DNA of 48,938 bases from Bacteroidales bacterium. Its GTDB lineage: Bacteria > Bacteroidota > Bacteroidia > Bacteroidales > GCA-2711565. Location of the stretch: the NCBI GenBank assembly GCA_028280405.1, contig JANQLW010000007.1, positions 1-48,938 on the forward strand, written 5' to 3'. The notes beneath the pieces were generated by a model. That model was not told where the DNA came from. It saw only the letters and a list, made by a program, of their open reading frames with translations, and searched no databases. The position numbers and the translations under genes were made by a program. Shown one piece after another: positions 41,205-48,938 of this stretch. Within the stretch, counting starts at the first letter, position 1. Each line of letters starts with the position of its first letter.

Positions 41205-41972
41205 ATGGACAATCCGCAATTTTACGAACAATTTGACTGGTCAGGGCTAGAAAGCAAAACACTTAAGCCTAAAATCGAAAAGATTTTTGAAATTATGCCG
41301 GAAGATGTAAAAAACATCATAGATATAGGCTGTGGTAATGGAATGATCACAAATGCCTTAAACCAAAAATTTGACATTACCGGAGTGGATAGAAGTGCAC
41401 ATGCCTTAAAAAACGTTGAAACAAAAAAAATTGAAGCCAGTGCAGAAAGTATTCCGGTAAAAGACCAAAGCTTCGATATGGTATTTTCCAGTGAATTACT
41501 GGAACATTTACCGGATGAAGTATTCCAAAAAGCAATTACTGAATTTAAGAGGATTTCAAAAAAATACTTATTGATTTCTGTTCCTAACAGGGAAAACCTG
41601 AATAAAAACCTTATCCAATGTCCTGAATGCAATTATATTTATAATCGTTCTTATCATTTGAAAAGTTTTAAGCCTTCAGACTGGGAAGATTATTTTCCAG
41701 AATATCAGCTTATTGGGACTTACATTTTAGGTGCAAAAATCAGACATTACAATCCTGTTCTTTCAAAAATAAAACGAAGGATTTCTCCTCCAATATCATG
41801 GATACCCTATTACATAATGCCACGAGAAAAAAGAAAAACCATGTGTCCCAAATGTGAGTATTCGTTTGAATATAGATTCAAATTCAATATGCTTTCATTT
41901 TCCTGCGACATGCTAAACATTCTCATATCACCAAAACGCCCTTACTGGCAAATGGTATTACTCAAAAAATAA
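41205..41972 (+). CDS. SAM-dependent methyltransferase with paired CxxC motifs
   Basis: This 255-residue class I methyltransferase has a SAM-binding motif at about 38-46 (IIDIGCGNG) and a typical Methyltransf_11 order (FDMVFSSELLEHLPDE near 86-101). Two CxxC pairs appear after the catalytic fold, CPECNYIYNRSYH (about 138-150) and CPKCEYSFEYRF (about 219-230). They suggest a structural zinc site, less usual for this fold. Its place between a glycosyltransferase and a flippase suggests it methylates a sugar or lipid-linked glycan, which is inference. Confidence 0.85.
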   Translation: MDNPQFYEQFDWSGLESKTLKPKIEKIFEIMPEDVKNIIDIGCGNGMITNALNQKFDITGVDRSAHALKNVETKKIEASAESIPVKDQSFDMVFSSELLEHLPDEVFQKAITEFKRISKKYLLISVPNRENLNKNLIQCPECNYIYNRSYHLKSFKPSDWEDYFPEYQLIGTYILGAKIRHYNPVLSKIKRRISPPISWIPYYIMPREKRKTMCPKCEYSFEYRFKFNMLSFSCDMLNILISPKRPYWQMVLLKK

Positions 41973-41986
41973 TTTAAATTTGTGTT

Positions 41987-43471
41987 GTGGGTATTATTAT
42001 CAGACAAAGCATAAAAGGAACTATTTATACCTATCTGGGAGCCATTTTGGGATTGATCAATATGGCATTTCTATTGCCATCGATGGTTGAACCGGAAGTT
42101 GTGGGCCTCGTGACATTAATCATTTCATATGCCAGTATATTTTCTCAATTTTCTTCTTTGGGTTTTACCTCTGTTACCACCCGCATGTTCACTTATTTCA
42201 GAAATAGAAACAAGCAACATAATGGATTTTTCTTCTTATTATTAGTCGTAGGATTATCAGGTTTCCTGATTTCTTTTATTGCCTTCAAACTGTTTAAGCC
42301 CATATTGATTGAAGACAGCCTGGAAAAGTCAGCCTTACTTGTAGATTACCTATATTACATTTTACCTTTAGTATTCTTTCAATTGTTTTTCAGTCTGTTT
42401 GATAATTATTATAAAGTACTATACAATGCTACCTTTGGGACTTTCACAAAAGAGTTTCTTTTAAGGTTAATGGTAACCATATGTATTTTACTCTATTTCT
42501 ATAAAATTATCAGTTTTGACCAATTTGTTTTATACTATTTAATTGCCTTTGCTTCACCAACCATATTTATATTCTTTAAGCTATTAATTGAAAAGGAAAT
42601 AATTCTAAAACCGGATTTTTCATTGCTTGACAAAAAAATGATCAAGACCATTGCTTCTGTAGCATTTTTTGGAATCATCCTAAGTTTCTCAGGTGTGGCA
42701 GCACAACAAATTGACCGATTAATGATTAACTCATATTTAGGCCTGGAATTAGCAGGAATTTATGCTATCGTATTTTATTTTGGCACCATCATTTTGATGC
42801 CAAATAAATCTTTGCACAAAATTTCATCTGTAATCATCGCTGATGCCTGGAAAAATAATGATCTAAAAGAAATTCGAATGATTTACTCTAAAAGTTGTAT
42901 GAACCAGTTAATCATTGGAGTTTTACTCTTTATCGGCATATGGGGTAACGTACATAATATATTTCAAATATTACCGGAAGCATACGAAAGCGGAAAATAT
43001 GTTATCTTCTTCATTGGCTTATTCGGGCTGGTAAAAATGAGCCGTGGAGTAAGCGATTCCATTATTGCCAACTCGAAATACTATCGATATCTGAGCTACT
43101 TCATGTTAATTTATATATTGGCAATTGTTGCATCTAACTATTTCTTAATTCCTGAATATGGCATGACCGGTGCTGCCATTGCTTCTTTAATTGCAGTATT
43201 CTTATTTAGTTTGATGAAGTTCTTATTCCTGTTGTTTAAATATAAATTACAGCCTTATAATTATAAATATCTTCTTGTGCTTGCCACAGGTATATTAACT
43301 TATTATCTGGCCACCCTGATCCCTGTTATTGAGTATTATATTTTAGACATCATTATCAGGAGTACTTTTATGGCCATTGTTTTTTCTGTCATTATTTTGT
43401 TATTAAAAGTTTCTAAGGATGCCAATGCAATTTTTATTTTAGTTTTAAAATTCATTAAGATCACTAAATAA
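41987..43471 (+). CDS. Polysaccharide flippase, Wzx/MATE-like
   Basis: This 494-residue integral membrane protein has about 12-14 hydrophobic helices and the layout of the MVF/polysaccharide transporter superfamily. It shows GTIYTYLGAILGLINMAFLLPSMVEPEVVGL near the N-terminus, SGVAAQQIDRLMINSYLGLELAGIYAI (about 226-252) and IPEYGMTGAAIASLIAVF (about 387-404), all typical of Wzx-type O-unit flippases. It would move lipid-linked oligosaccharide across the inner membrane. Translation begins at GTG, 14 nt after the methyltransferase stop. Confidence 0.9.
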   Translation: MGIIIRQSIKGTIYTYLGAILGLINMAFLLPSMVEPEVVGLVTLIISYASIFSQFSSLGFTSVTTRMFTYFRNRNKQHNGFFFLLLVVGLSGFLISFIAFKLFKPILIEDSLEKSALLVDYLYYILPLVFFQLFFSLFDNYYKVLYNATFGTFTKEFLLRLMVTICILLYFYKIISFDQFVLYYLIAFASPTIFIFFKLLIEKEIILKPDFSLLDKKMIKTIASVAFFGIILSFSGVAAQQIDRLMINSYLGLELAGIYAIVFYFGTIILMPNKSLHKISSVIIADAWKNNDLKEIRMIYSKSCMNQLIIGVLLFIGIWGNVHNIFQILPEAYESGKYVIFFIGLFGLVKMSRGVSDSIIANSKYYRYLSYFMLIYILAIVASNYFLIPEYGMTGAAIASLIAVFLFSLMKFLFLLFKYKLQPYNYKYLLVLATGILTYYLATLIPVIEYYILDIIIRSTFMAIVFSVIILLLKVSKDANAIFILVLKFIKITK

Positions 43472-43491
43472 AAAAAGACCTGTTTTTTTGT

Positions 43492-43499
43492 TACCTTTG
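43492..43499 (+). promoter_or_regulatory. -7 element (TACCTTTG) of the GpsA-like gene
   Basis: TACCTTTG followed by C matches TAnnTTTG and lies 20 nt before the ATG at 43519. It is within the 47-nt gap after the flippase gene and suggests an internal promoter. Confidence 0.5.
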
Positions 43500-43518
43500 C
43501 AGCCTATTCAAGCCACTT

Positions 43519-44493
43519 ATGAATAAAATAGTATTTATTGGATCCGGAGCTATTGCTACTGCAATTGGGAATGTACTAGCAATGAAAGAGCAATATAATA
43601 TAACATTGCTTTCAATAGAAGATGATGTTATTGATTCTATCAATTCAAAAAATGTAAATACAAAATACTTCCCAAACATTAGATTACATCCAGGGCTTAA
43701 AGCAAGTAATGACCATTCCGTTTTAAAAGAAGCTGAAATCATTTTTTTAGCAATTCCATCTTCAGAAACAGTAAATTATGTTAAAACCAATAAAGGCCTG
43801 ATTAATTCGAATGCTATTTTAGTAAATCTTGCAAAAGGGTTTGGAGACGGGAAAAGAACCATTGTAGAATGTTTGGAAAAGTACTGTGATAATACGATTG
43901 CCACTTTAAAAGGGCCTACTTTTGCCAGAGATATCATCAAAGATCATCACACTGGAATTACCTTAGGATGTAGGGATTCATCCAAATTTGAAATCTTTAG
44001 AAAACTTTTTGATGACACTCATATTATATTGGATTATTCCGATGATATTATCGGAGTAGAATTATTGAGTATTCTAAAAAACATTTATGCAATTGCCTTT
44101 GGAATCGTAGATGCACATTTTAATTCTGCCAACCTCCGGTTTATGGTTTTAACCAATGCCTTTAAGGAAATGAAAAATTTATTATTGCAATTTGGAGGCA
44201 AATCGGATACGATGTTTCAGTATTGTGGTTTTGGAGATTTCGGATTAACAGCTTTAAATGATTTAAGCCGAAACAGGACTTTAGGTCTTTTGATCGGAAA
44301 AGGATTTTTTACTCCGGATATTACCGACAATATTTTATTGGAAGGCCATATTGCAGTAAATGTATTTTGTGAAGAAATTTCCAAGCGGAATTCCATAACA
44401 GATTATTATATTATTAAAGAATTGTACAAAGTTTTTAATAAGAATTATGATATTAGTAAGTTCCTGAATCGGATTTTAGGGCGTAATTACTAA
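43519..44493 (+). CDS. Glycerol-3-phosphate dehydrogenase-like protein (GpsA family)
   Basis: This 324-residue NAD(P)-dependent dehydrogenase has a Rossmann motif GSGAIATAIGNVLA (about 7-20). The substrate part shows LKGPTFARDI (about 133-142) and GVELLSILKNIYAIAFGIVDAHFNSAN (about 178-204, with the catalytic-type Lys in LKN). YCGFGDFGLTALNDLSRNRTLGLLIGKG (about 235-262) is the GpsA signature with the Arg of SRNR. It departs from housekeeping GpsA at several positions (GSGAIAT instead of the usual GAGSWGT). It may make glycerol 3-phosphate for glycan decoration, which would fit the location, but it could also be the cell's only GpsA. It converges on the next gene with a 4-base overlap. Confidence 0.82.
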   Translation: MNKIVFIGSGAIATAIGNVLAMKEQYNITLLSIEDDVIDSINSKNVNTKYFPNIRLHPGLKASNDHSVLKEAEIIFLAIPSSETVNYVKTNKGLINSNAILVNLAKGFGDGKRTIVECLEKYCDNTIATLKGPTFARDIIKDHHTGITLGCRDSSKFEIFRKLFDDTHIILDYSDDIIGVELLSILKNIYAIAFGIVDAHFNSANLRFMVLTNAFKEMKNLLLQFGGKSDTMFQYCGFGDFGLTALNDLSRNRTLGLLIGKGFFTPDITDNILLEGHIAVNVFCEEISKRNSITDYYIIKELYKVFNKNYDISKFLNRILGRNY

Positions 44494-45788
44494 AGTTCTT
44501 TTATTGTATCTGCTAATACTTTAGTCAGTGCTTGCCTTGAATACTTTTTATATGCTTTCCCTTTTAAATCCAGGTTAGGATTTTCTTCCCATCTGGATGA
44601 CAATTCATTTAAGTAGTCAAGCATGCGGATTCCATCTACATAATCACAACTTCTTCCGGCCTTGCATTCATCAATAATATGAGCCACATCACTATCTCTT
44701 GGTCCAATAAATAATATAGGTTTTCTTGCAGACAGATATTCAAAAAGTTTTCCGGGAACTATTCCTTTATTATGTTCAACTTTCGGAAGTGCCATAAATA
44801 ATATGCTCGATTTTAACAAATAGGAAATAGACTCCTTATGATTCACATATCCAATATAATCAACGATATCGGAAAGTCCCAACTTCTTAATCTGTTTTTT
44901 AATTCCCGGAGCTACTTTTCCTACAAATCTCACTTTTATTGGGAAATCAGGTTTTTGTTTTTTAAACTCTGCCAAAGAACTAATAAATTCCTCTACATGA
45001 TATGAGTCGGCAATTGTACCTGAATAAGTAATCACAAAAAACTTTTTTGAAGGAGATGAACGTTCTGTAAAATCATCCGCATCGTATCCATTAGGTATCA
45101 CAAATATCTTATCAGGATCTATTTTATCTGATTTATTGGCAAATAACTTTTTCGTAGTCGGACTGGTAACAATAATCTTATCTGCATTTTCCAACACCTG
45201 TAATTCTAATCTGGCATCCTTTCTTTTTGCGAAAGGTAAATGATAGAAGTCTTTATAATAATAGATATCAGTCCAGGGATCCCTCATATCTGCTACCCAT
45301 GGAAGATTAGTTTTTAGTTTCAACTTAAGTCCGGCTAATTGAGTAGAATGAGGAGGAGATGTTGTAAGTATCAGGTCAAAATTTTCCTGTTTCAATAACT
45401 TTTTAGACTGACGATATGCAAATGATTTCCACCCTACACGTGCATCCGGAATAAATAAGTTCCCTCTGATAAACCTGGACAATTTTTGGAAGGGCGTTGA
45501 TTTATCCATGTTCACGAAGCCTGAATATGGAATTTCCTTCTTTTTAGTAAATAACCTGTAAAAATCCAATGGTTCGAATGATCTTGTTTTAAAAACCTTT
45601 AAGGATTTAGGAATTTCTTTTTTGAGAGATTTGTCGATCAAAGGATAAGAAGCACTTTTTTCCTTAACCGTTACAACAAAAGGTTCTATATCATTATCCT
45701 GCAAATACTTGGAAAATTTGAGCGTTCTTTGTACACCCGGGCCACCGGAAGGAGGCCAGTAATATGACAGATAAAGAATTTTTTTCAT
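44490..45788 (-). CDS. Glycosyltransferase family 4 protein
   Basis: This 432-residue GT-B glycosyltransferase begins MKKILYLSYYWPPSGGPGVQRTLKFSKYLQ, the usual GT4 N-terminal loop. It contains DLILTTSPPHSTQLAGLKLK and WVADMRDPWTDIYYYKDF (about 165-182). The C-terminal donor-binding half shows ITYSGTIADSYHVEEFISSL (about 258-277) and GIVPGKLFEYLSARKPILFIGP (about 345-366). This style is common in exopolysaccharide and capsule loci of Bacteroidota. It begins directly after the YfhO gene (no gap), so it is in the DUF4834-YfhO-GT4 transcript, convergent with the GpsA-like gene. Confidence 0.9.
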   Translation of the reverse strand: MKKILYLSYYWPPSGGPGVQRTLKFSKYLQDNDIEPFVVTVKEKSASYPLIDKSLKKEIPKSLKVFKTRSFEPLDFYRLFTKKKEIPYSGFVNMDKSTPFQKLSRFIRGNLFIPDARVGWKSFAYRQSKKLLKQENFDLILTTSPPHSTQLAGLKLKLKTNLPWVADMRDPWTDIYYYKDFYHLPFAKRKDARLELQVLENADKIIVTSPTTKKLFANKSDKIDPDKIFVIPNGYDADDFTERSSPSKKFFVITYSGTIADSYHVEEFISSLAEFKKQKPDFPIKVRFVGKVAPGIKKQIKKLGLSDIVDYIGYVNHKESISYLLKSSILFMALPKVEHNKGIVPGKLFEYLSARKPILFIGPRDSDVAHIIDECKAGRSCDYVDGIRMLDYLNELSSRWEENPNLDLKGKAYKKYSRQALTKVLADTIKEL

Positions 45789-48299
45789 CTACTTTTTAGC
45801 AAATAGGGATTTTTTAACTTCAACACCTATCATTCCTATCACTACTAAGATAAGCATTATTGAACTGACTAATGAAATTGTTCTACCTGTATAGTAAGAT
45901 GATGGTTCAAATTTAAACTCAACCAGATGTTTTCCTGCAGGAATTTCCATGGCTCTCAATATATAATTTGCTCTAATATGAGAAATCTTTTCACCATCAA
46001 TGTATGCATTCCAGCCTTTATCATAATAAATTTCGGAAAAGACCGCTAATTGCTTAGCTGAAATATTTACCTCATACTTCAGATGGTTTGGTTCATATGA
46101 CGAAAGTTTGATTGACGCCAGCGAATCCATTTTATAATCAGAAGAAGACAGGCTGAACTTCTTATCTACTACAGCAGAATTTTTATCTTTTATATCTTTT
46201 AGTATTGAAATTTCATCATCAGCATTTTGTGCTATTTTTACTTCATTCACAAACCAGGCATTTCCATAAGCATATGCATTGGCTAATGGTGCACGTTTCG
46301 GATCAAAAATAAAATACCTGGTATTAAGCATATTCAGAACATTTAATTCTGACAAAGTATTATTTACAGACTCTGCTGTAGACGATTTTTGAAGTACTGT
46401 GACTAATTTTTGAACTTCGGGTACGAGGTGATGTTCAATAATCTCAGAATAACGTCTTAATTTGGCAGCATGATATCCTCCTACTGATTGGTGATAATAA
46501 GAAGTTGCAGATTCATTATAGGTATCTGTTGTCAAATTATAAACTCTATAATTCAAACTTTTATCTTTTAATATTTCCTTGTCGGCAACACTTGCTCTAA
46601 AAGGCCTCTCCATTCTGAATTTATTTACATAATGATCTTTATTCAAATACCTGTTTGCAATCACAACCATATCTACAAAAACAAGAACTCCAATACCCGC
46701 TATTAATAAGGATGATTTTATCTTTTTAAGTTGATAAAGATAAAGAACAAGCCCGGCCAGAACTATAAAAGCGAAAGATCTTAGTACATCAGCCCTAAAA
46801 ATTGAAATACGGGCTGTTTCTATTCCATTCATATATAATTGGTATTGCGAAGCATTCTTACCAGCCAGTAATTGAGAAAATTGTCCTCTTTCTGCATCGC
46901 TGAAAAAACTAAAAAATGATCTCGGGCTCAAATAAAAAACAAGTGCTAATCCGGCAGTCAATAATAATGACAAGTAAAAAGCATCTATTCTCAAAGCGTA
47001 CAGATTGACTTTAAGTTTTAACAATTCCGGTTTTTCAATAACTTTTGCCAATGCGATTATAGCCAATAAAGGGATACAAAATTCCGCAATTACCAATATC
47101 ATGGTAACAGCACGAAACTTATTATATAAAGGAATATAATCCAGGAAGAAGTTGGTGAATGACATAAAATTATGTCCCATAGCCAGCATAATTGAAAGAG
47201 CAGTTGCAATTAACAATACCCATTTCATACTCCCTTTAATAATAAACAAGCCTAAAACAAAGAGGAAGATTATAATTGCTCCAACATAAACAGGGCCTGA
47301 GGTTCCAGGTTGATCTCCCCAATAATGATTAGATTGACCAACTGCCTGTTTAAATTGGGGGTCAACATTTTTTAATGCAGAAGGGTTATTCATGATGTAT
47401 CCTGTGCCACCGCCTTTTACATTTGGGATCATTAATGAAAAAGACTCTCCTACACCATAACTCCAACGGGTGACATAAGTTCTATCCAGTCCACTGGTCT
47501 GATCTTTCTTATTTCTACTTAATTCAGATTTATTACGAATGGTTTCTTTACTAAACTCATAGGTAGTCCATATATTGGTAATATTAGGCAGTACGCCAAG
47601 CAATGCAGCAAGGACTAATATTCCTGTAGCTTTTGCAAAATGACTATAAGTTTTCTCTTTAATCGTTTTTACTAGTTCGAAGAAACCATAGATCACAACA
47701 ATCAACAATAAGTAATAGGTAATTTGAAGATGGTTAGCCCGAATTTCCAGGCCCAGGAATAAAGCTGTGATGATGGCTCCCCATAAATATTTTCCTCTAT
47801 AAGCTAAAATAATACCCGCAAATACAGGAGCCATATAAGCAATAGCATGTGCTTTTGTATTATGTCCTGCCTGAAGAATGATAAAAAGATAGGATGAAAA
47901 ACCAAATGCCAATGCACCAATTATACTTAACCATGGATTCACTCTTAATACAAGCAACAAAAGGAAAAAACCAACAAAATACAAAAATACAATGCCCACA
48001 GGTCGTGGCAAATAAAGCTGTAGTAATCTATCAACAGGAAGTAACAAATTGTTAGGATAAGTCATTGAAATCTGATATGCAGGCATACCACCAAACATTG
48101 AATTGGTCCATAAAGCTTCATTTCCTGTTTTTTCCCTGTAATCTGCAATTTCTTTAGAGGCACCTTTAAAGCTTACAATATCATGCTGATTGATCTTTTT
48201 TCCTGTAAGCAAAGGATTAAAATAAATAACTGTTACTAAAAAGAAAATGACAATTCCTACCAGGTATGGTAGATATTTTTGCCAGGCAATATTTTTCAT
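45789..48299 (-). CDS. YfhO family membrane protein
   Basis: This 836-residue integral membrane protein of the YfhO family has an N-terminal helix (about 11-28) followed by about a dozen more hydrophobic segments to residue 550. A soluble domain lies at about 560-790 and a last helix near 803-825. Near the N-terminus, HDIVSFKGASKEIADYREKTGNEALWTNSMFGGMPAYQIS is the conserved loop with acidic and aromatic residues expected of GT-C-like glycosyltransferases. YfhO is linked to glycosylation of surface polymers in Firmicutes. The C-terminal segment (SEIYYDKGWNAYIDGEKI) is typical of Bacteroidota versions. It begins 14 nt after DUF4834. Confidence 0.9.
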   Translation of the reverse strand: MKNIAWQKYLPYLVGIVIFFLVTVIYFNPLLTGKKINQHDIVSFKGASKEIADYREKTGNEALWTNSMFGGMPAYQISMTYPNNLLLPVDRLLQLYLPRPVGIVFLYFVGFFLLLLVLRVNPWLSIIGALAFGFSSYLFIILQAGHNTKAHAIAYMAPVFAGIILAYRGKYLWGAIITALFLGLEIRANHLQITYYLLLIVVIYGFFELVKTIKEKTYSHFAKATGILVLAALLGVLPNITNIWTTYEFSKETIRNKSELSRNKKDQTSGLDRTYVTRWSYGVGESFSLMIPNVKGGGTGYIMNNPSALKNVDPQFKQAVGQSNHYWGDQPGTSGPVYVGAIIIFLFVLGLFIIKGSMKWVLLIATALSIMLAMGHNFMSFTNFFLDYIPLYNKFRAVTMILVIAEFCIPLLAIIALAKVIEKPELLKLKVNLYALRIDAFYLSLLLTAGLALVFYLSPRSFFSFFSDAERGQFSQLLAGKNASQYQLYMNGIETARISIFRADVLRSFAFIVLAGLVLYLYQLKKIKSSLLIAGIGVLVFVDMVVIANRYLNKDHYVNKFRMERPFRASVADKEILKDKSLNYRVYNLTTDTYNESATSYYHQSVGGYHAAKLRRYSEIIEHHLVPEVQKLVTVLQKSSTAESVNNTLSELNVLNMLNTRYFIFDPKRAPLANAYAYGNAWFVNEVKIAQNADDEISILKDIKDKNSAVVDKKFSLSSSDYKMDSLASIKLSSYEPNHLKYEVNISAKQLAVFSEIYYDKGWNAYIDGEKISHIRANYILRAMEIPAGKHLVEFKFEPSSYYTGRTISLVSSIMLILVVIGMIGVEVKKSLFAKK

Positions 48300-48313
48300 T
48301 GGTTTAGTTTTTA

Positions 48314-48580
48314 TTATTCTTTGATCTCTTCAAAATCTATATAATCACCCATATCATCCTTATTTGCATTCTTTTTCTTTTTATCAGGAACATAATCCAC
48401 ATTTATTTCACCCTCCTTTTTCTTTCCAGAAGATGGTGGTTCATGGCCCATATCTTGCATCATTCTTTTCTGAGCCTTTTTAACAAACATCTGAATCAAA
48501 TAAGGAGCAATATATCTCATAATTAATTTTAAGAGATAATACACCAGGATGAATATTAAGATAAAACGTAATAGTCCCAT
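48314..48580 (-). CDS. DUF4834 family small membrane protein
   Basis: This 88-residue protein has one N-terminal transmembrane segment (about 4-22, LLRFILIFILVYYLLKLIM). An amphipathic basic stretch (MFVKKAQKRMMQDMG) and a charged C-terminal tail (KKKEGEINVDYVPDKKKKN) follow. This matches DUF4834, found in Bacteroidota next to YfhO genes as here. Function is unknown. It is the first gene of the DUF4834-YfhO-GT4 unit. Confidence 0.85.
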   Translation of the reverse strand: MGLLRFILIFILVYYLLKLIMRYIAPYLIQMFVKKAQKRMMQDMGHEPPSSGKKKEGEINVDYVPDKKKKNANKDDMGDYIDFEEIKE

Positions 48581-48666
48581 TTAACGATTGTATTCAGTAT
48601 TATGAATGCGAAGATAAAGAATAACTAAAAACTAATAACTAAAATCTAAAAATGAATCGTAAAAAA

Positions 48667-48724
48667 AGGGAAGCAATCCTACAATTGAAAAGGATAATTT
48701 TCAAAAGAGTAAAGGATTGCTTCC
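48667..48724. repeat. Nested hairpin (13-bp outer arms)
   Basis: GGGAAGCAATCCT (48667-48679) and AGGATTGCTTCCC (48712-48724) are perfect complements. A second pair, TTGAAAA (48684-48690) with TTTTCAA (48697-48703), forms an inner hairpin. A looser palindrome follows at 48801-48828 (CGAA-AC-TTCG core). I see no gene in the 358-nt end region 48581-48938. Confidence 0.75.
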
Positions 48725-48938
48725 CATGGCCGTCATTTAAGCTGTTATATCATTGTTTTTTATTGTTCTACAGAATCTTTAATGATTGAATACTCCATGT
48801 CATCCTATCTCGAAACTTCGGGGTGATGTGTCTCGGCTACGCTTCTATGTTGTAAAGCAAATTATTTAACATTTATTTTTCAAGATTATTTAACTATAAA
48901 ATCATGCTTCTATTAGCAGACTTCAACTCAAGAGTAAG

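Noticed and set aside
41975..41982. TAAATTTG promoter motif before the flippase
   Set aside because: It ends 4 nt before the GTG start and overlaps the end of the same operon's spacing; co-transcription from upstream is the simpler reading.

Overview
The window is a low-GC chromosomal segment from a member of the Bacteroidota. Four things point there: a complete alternative complex III (actABCDEF), an Rnf operon, families typical of the phylum (DUF4834, YfhO, LruC-domain lipoprotein, stand-alone FtsX/MacB-like permeases), and promoter-like motifs of the form TAnnTTTG (the Bacteroidota -7 element) in front of many genes. Having both ACIII and Rnf suggests a facultative or respiring lineage close to Bacteroidales/Marinilabiliales, but this placement is inference. 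I see no rRNA, tRNA, CRISPR array, phage or transposase gene.

Layout. 155-5548: a Methyltransf_32 protein (minus), htpG, then a LemA/TPM/TPM-YgcG envelope operon. 5549-6072: repeat-rich spacer. 6073-13916: actABCDEF, with a hexaheme ActA (an extra N-terminal cytochrome c domain) and no cytochrome oxidase genes directly after it. 13917-14691: repeat-rich spacer ending in a canonical -33/-7 promoter. 14692-16647: LruC-domain lipoprotein, closed by a strong terminator. 16691-19274 (minus): TM2 protein, DUF2752 protein, murB, ftsE-like ATPase. 19469-25188: secreted cyanophycinase-like peptidase, tricorn-like protease, a DUF1579-like protein that appears internally deleted, RidA, DksA-type zinc-finger protein. 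25236-29167: FtsX/MacB-like permease, a Fic AMPylase with its own winged helix and three putative operator sites, and a 57-residue protein. 29244-34567 (minus): rnfBCDGEA. 34974-36838 (minus): a lipoprotein, an SDR oxidoreductase and an RseC/MucC-like protein. 36963-38701: nadC and a YihY/BrkB membrane protein. 38931-48580: a surface-polysaccharide region (wecB, two GT4 glycosyltransferases, methyltransferase, flippase, GpsA-like dehydrogenase, YfhO, DUF4834).

How they fit together. Rnf couples reduced ferredoxin and NAD+ to ion pumping, and ACIII oxidises quinol and passes electrons to a periplasmic or membrane cytochrome carrier, so the window holds two main modules of a flexible energy metabolism. 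RseC-like proteins commonly accompany rnf in this phylum. The last 10 kb makes and exports a glycan.

The least ordinary signals are in the repeats. A 15-nt palindrome appears 'empty' near 1.4 kb and 'filled' by the same 19-nt GC-rich element at 5.7 and 14.4 kb, and a relative of that element sits in a different palindrome at 14.2 kb. Two palindromic elements lie in frame inside the C-terminal tail of RnfB. The fic promoter is covered by three dyad sites. No clearly new multi-gene system was found.
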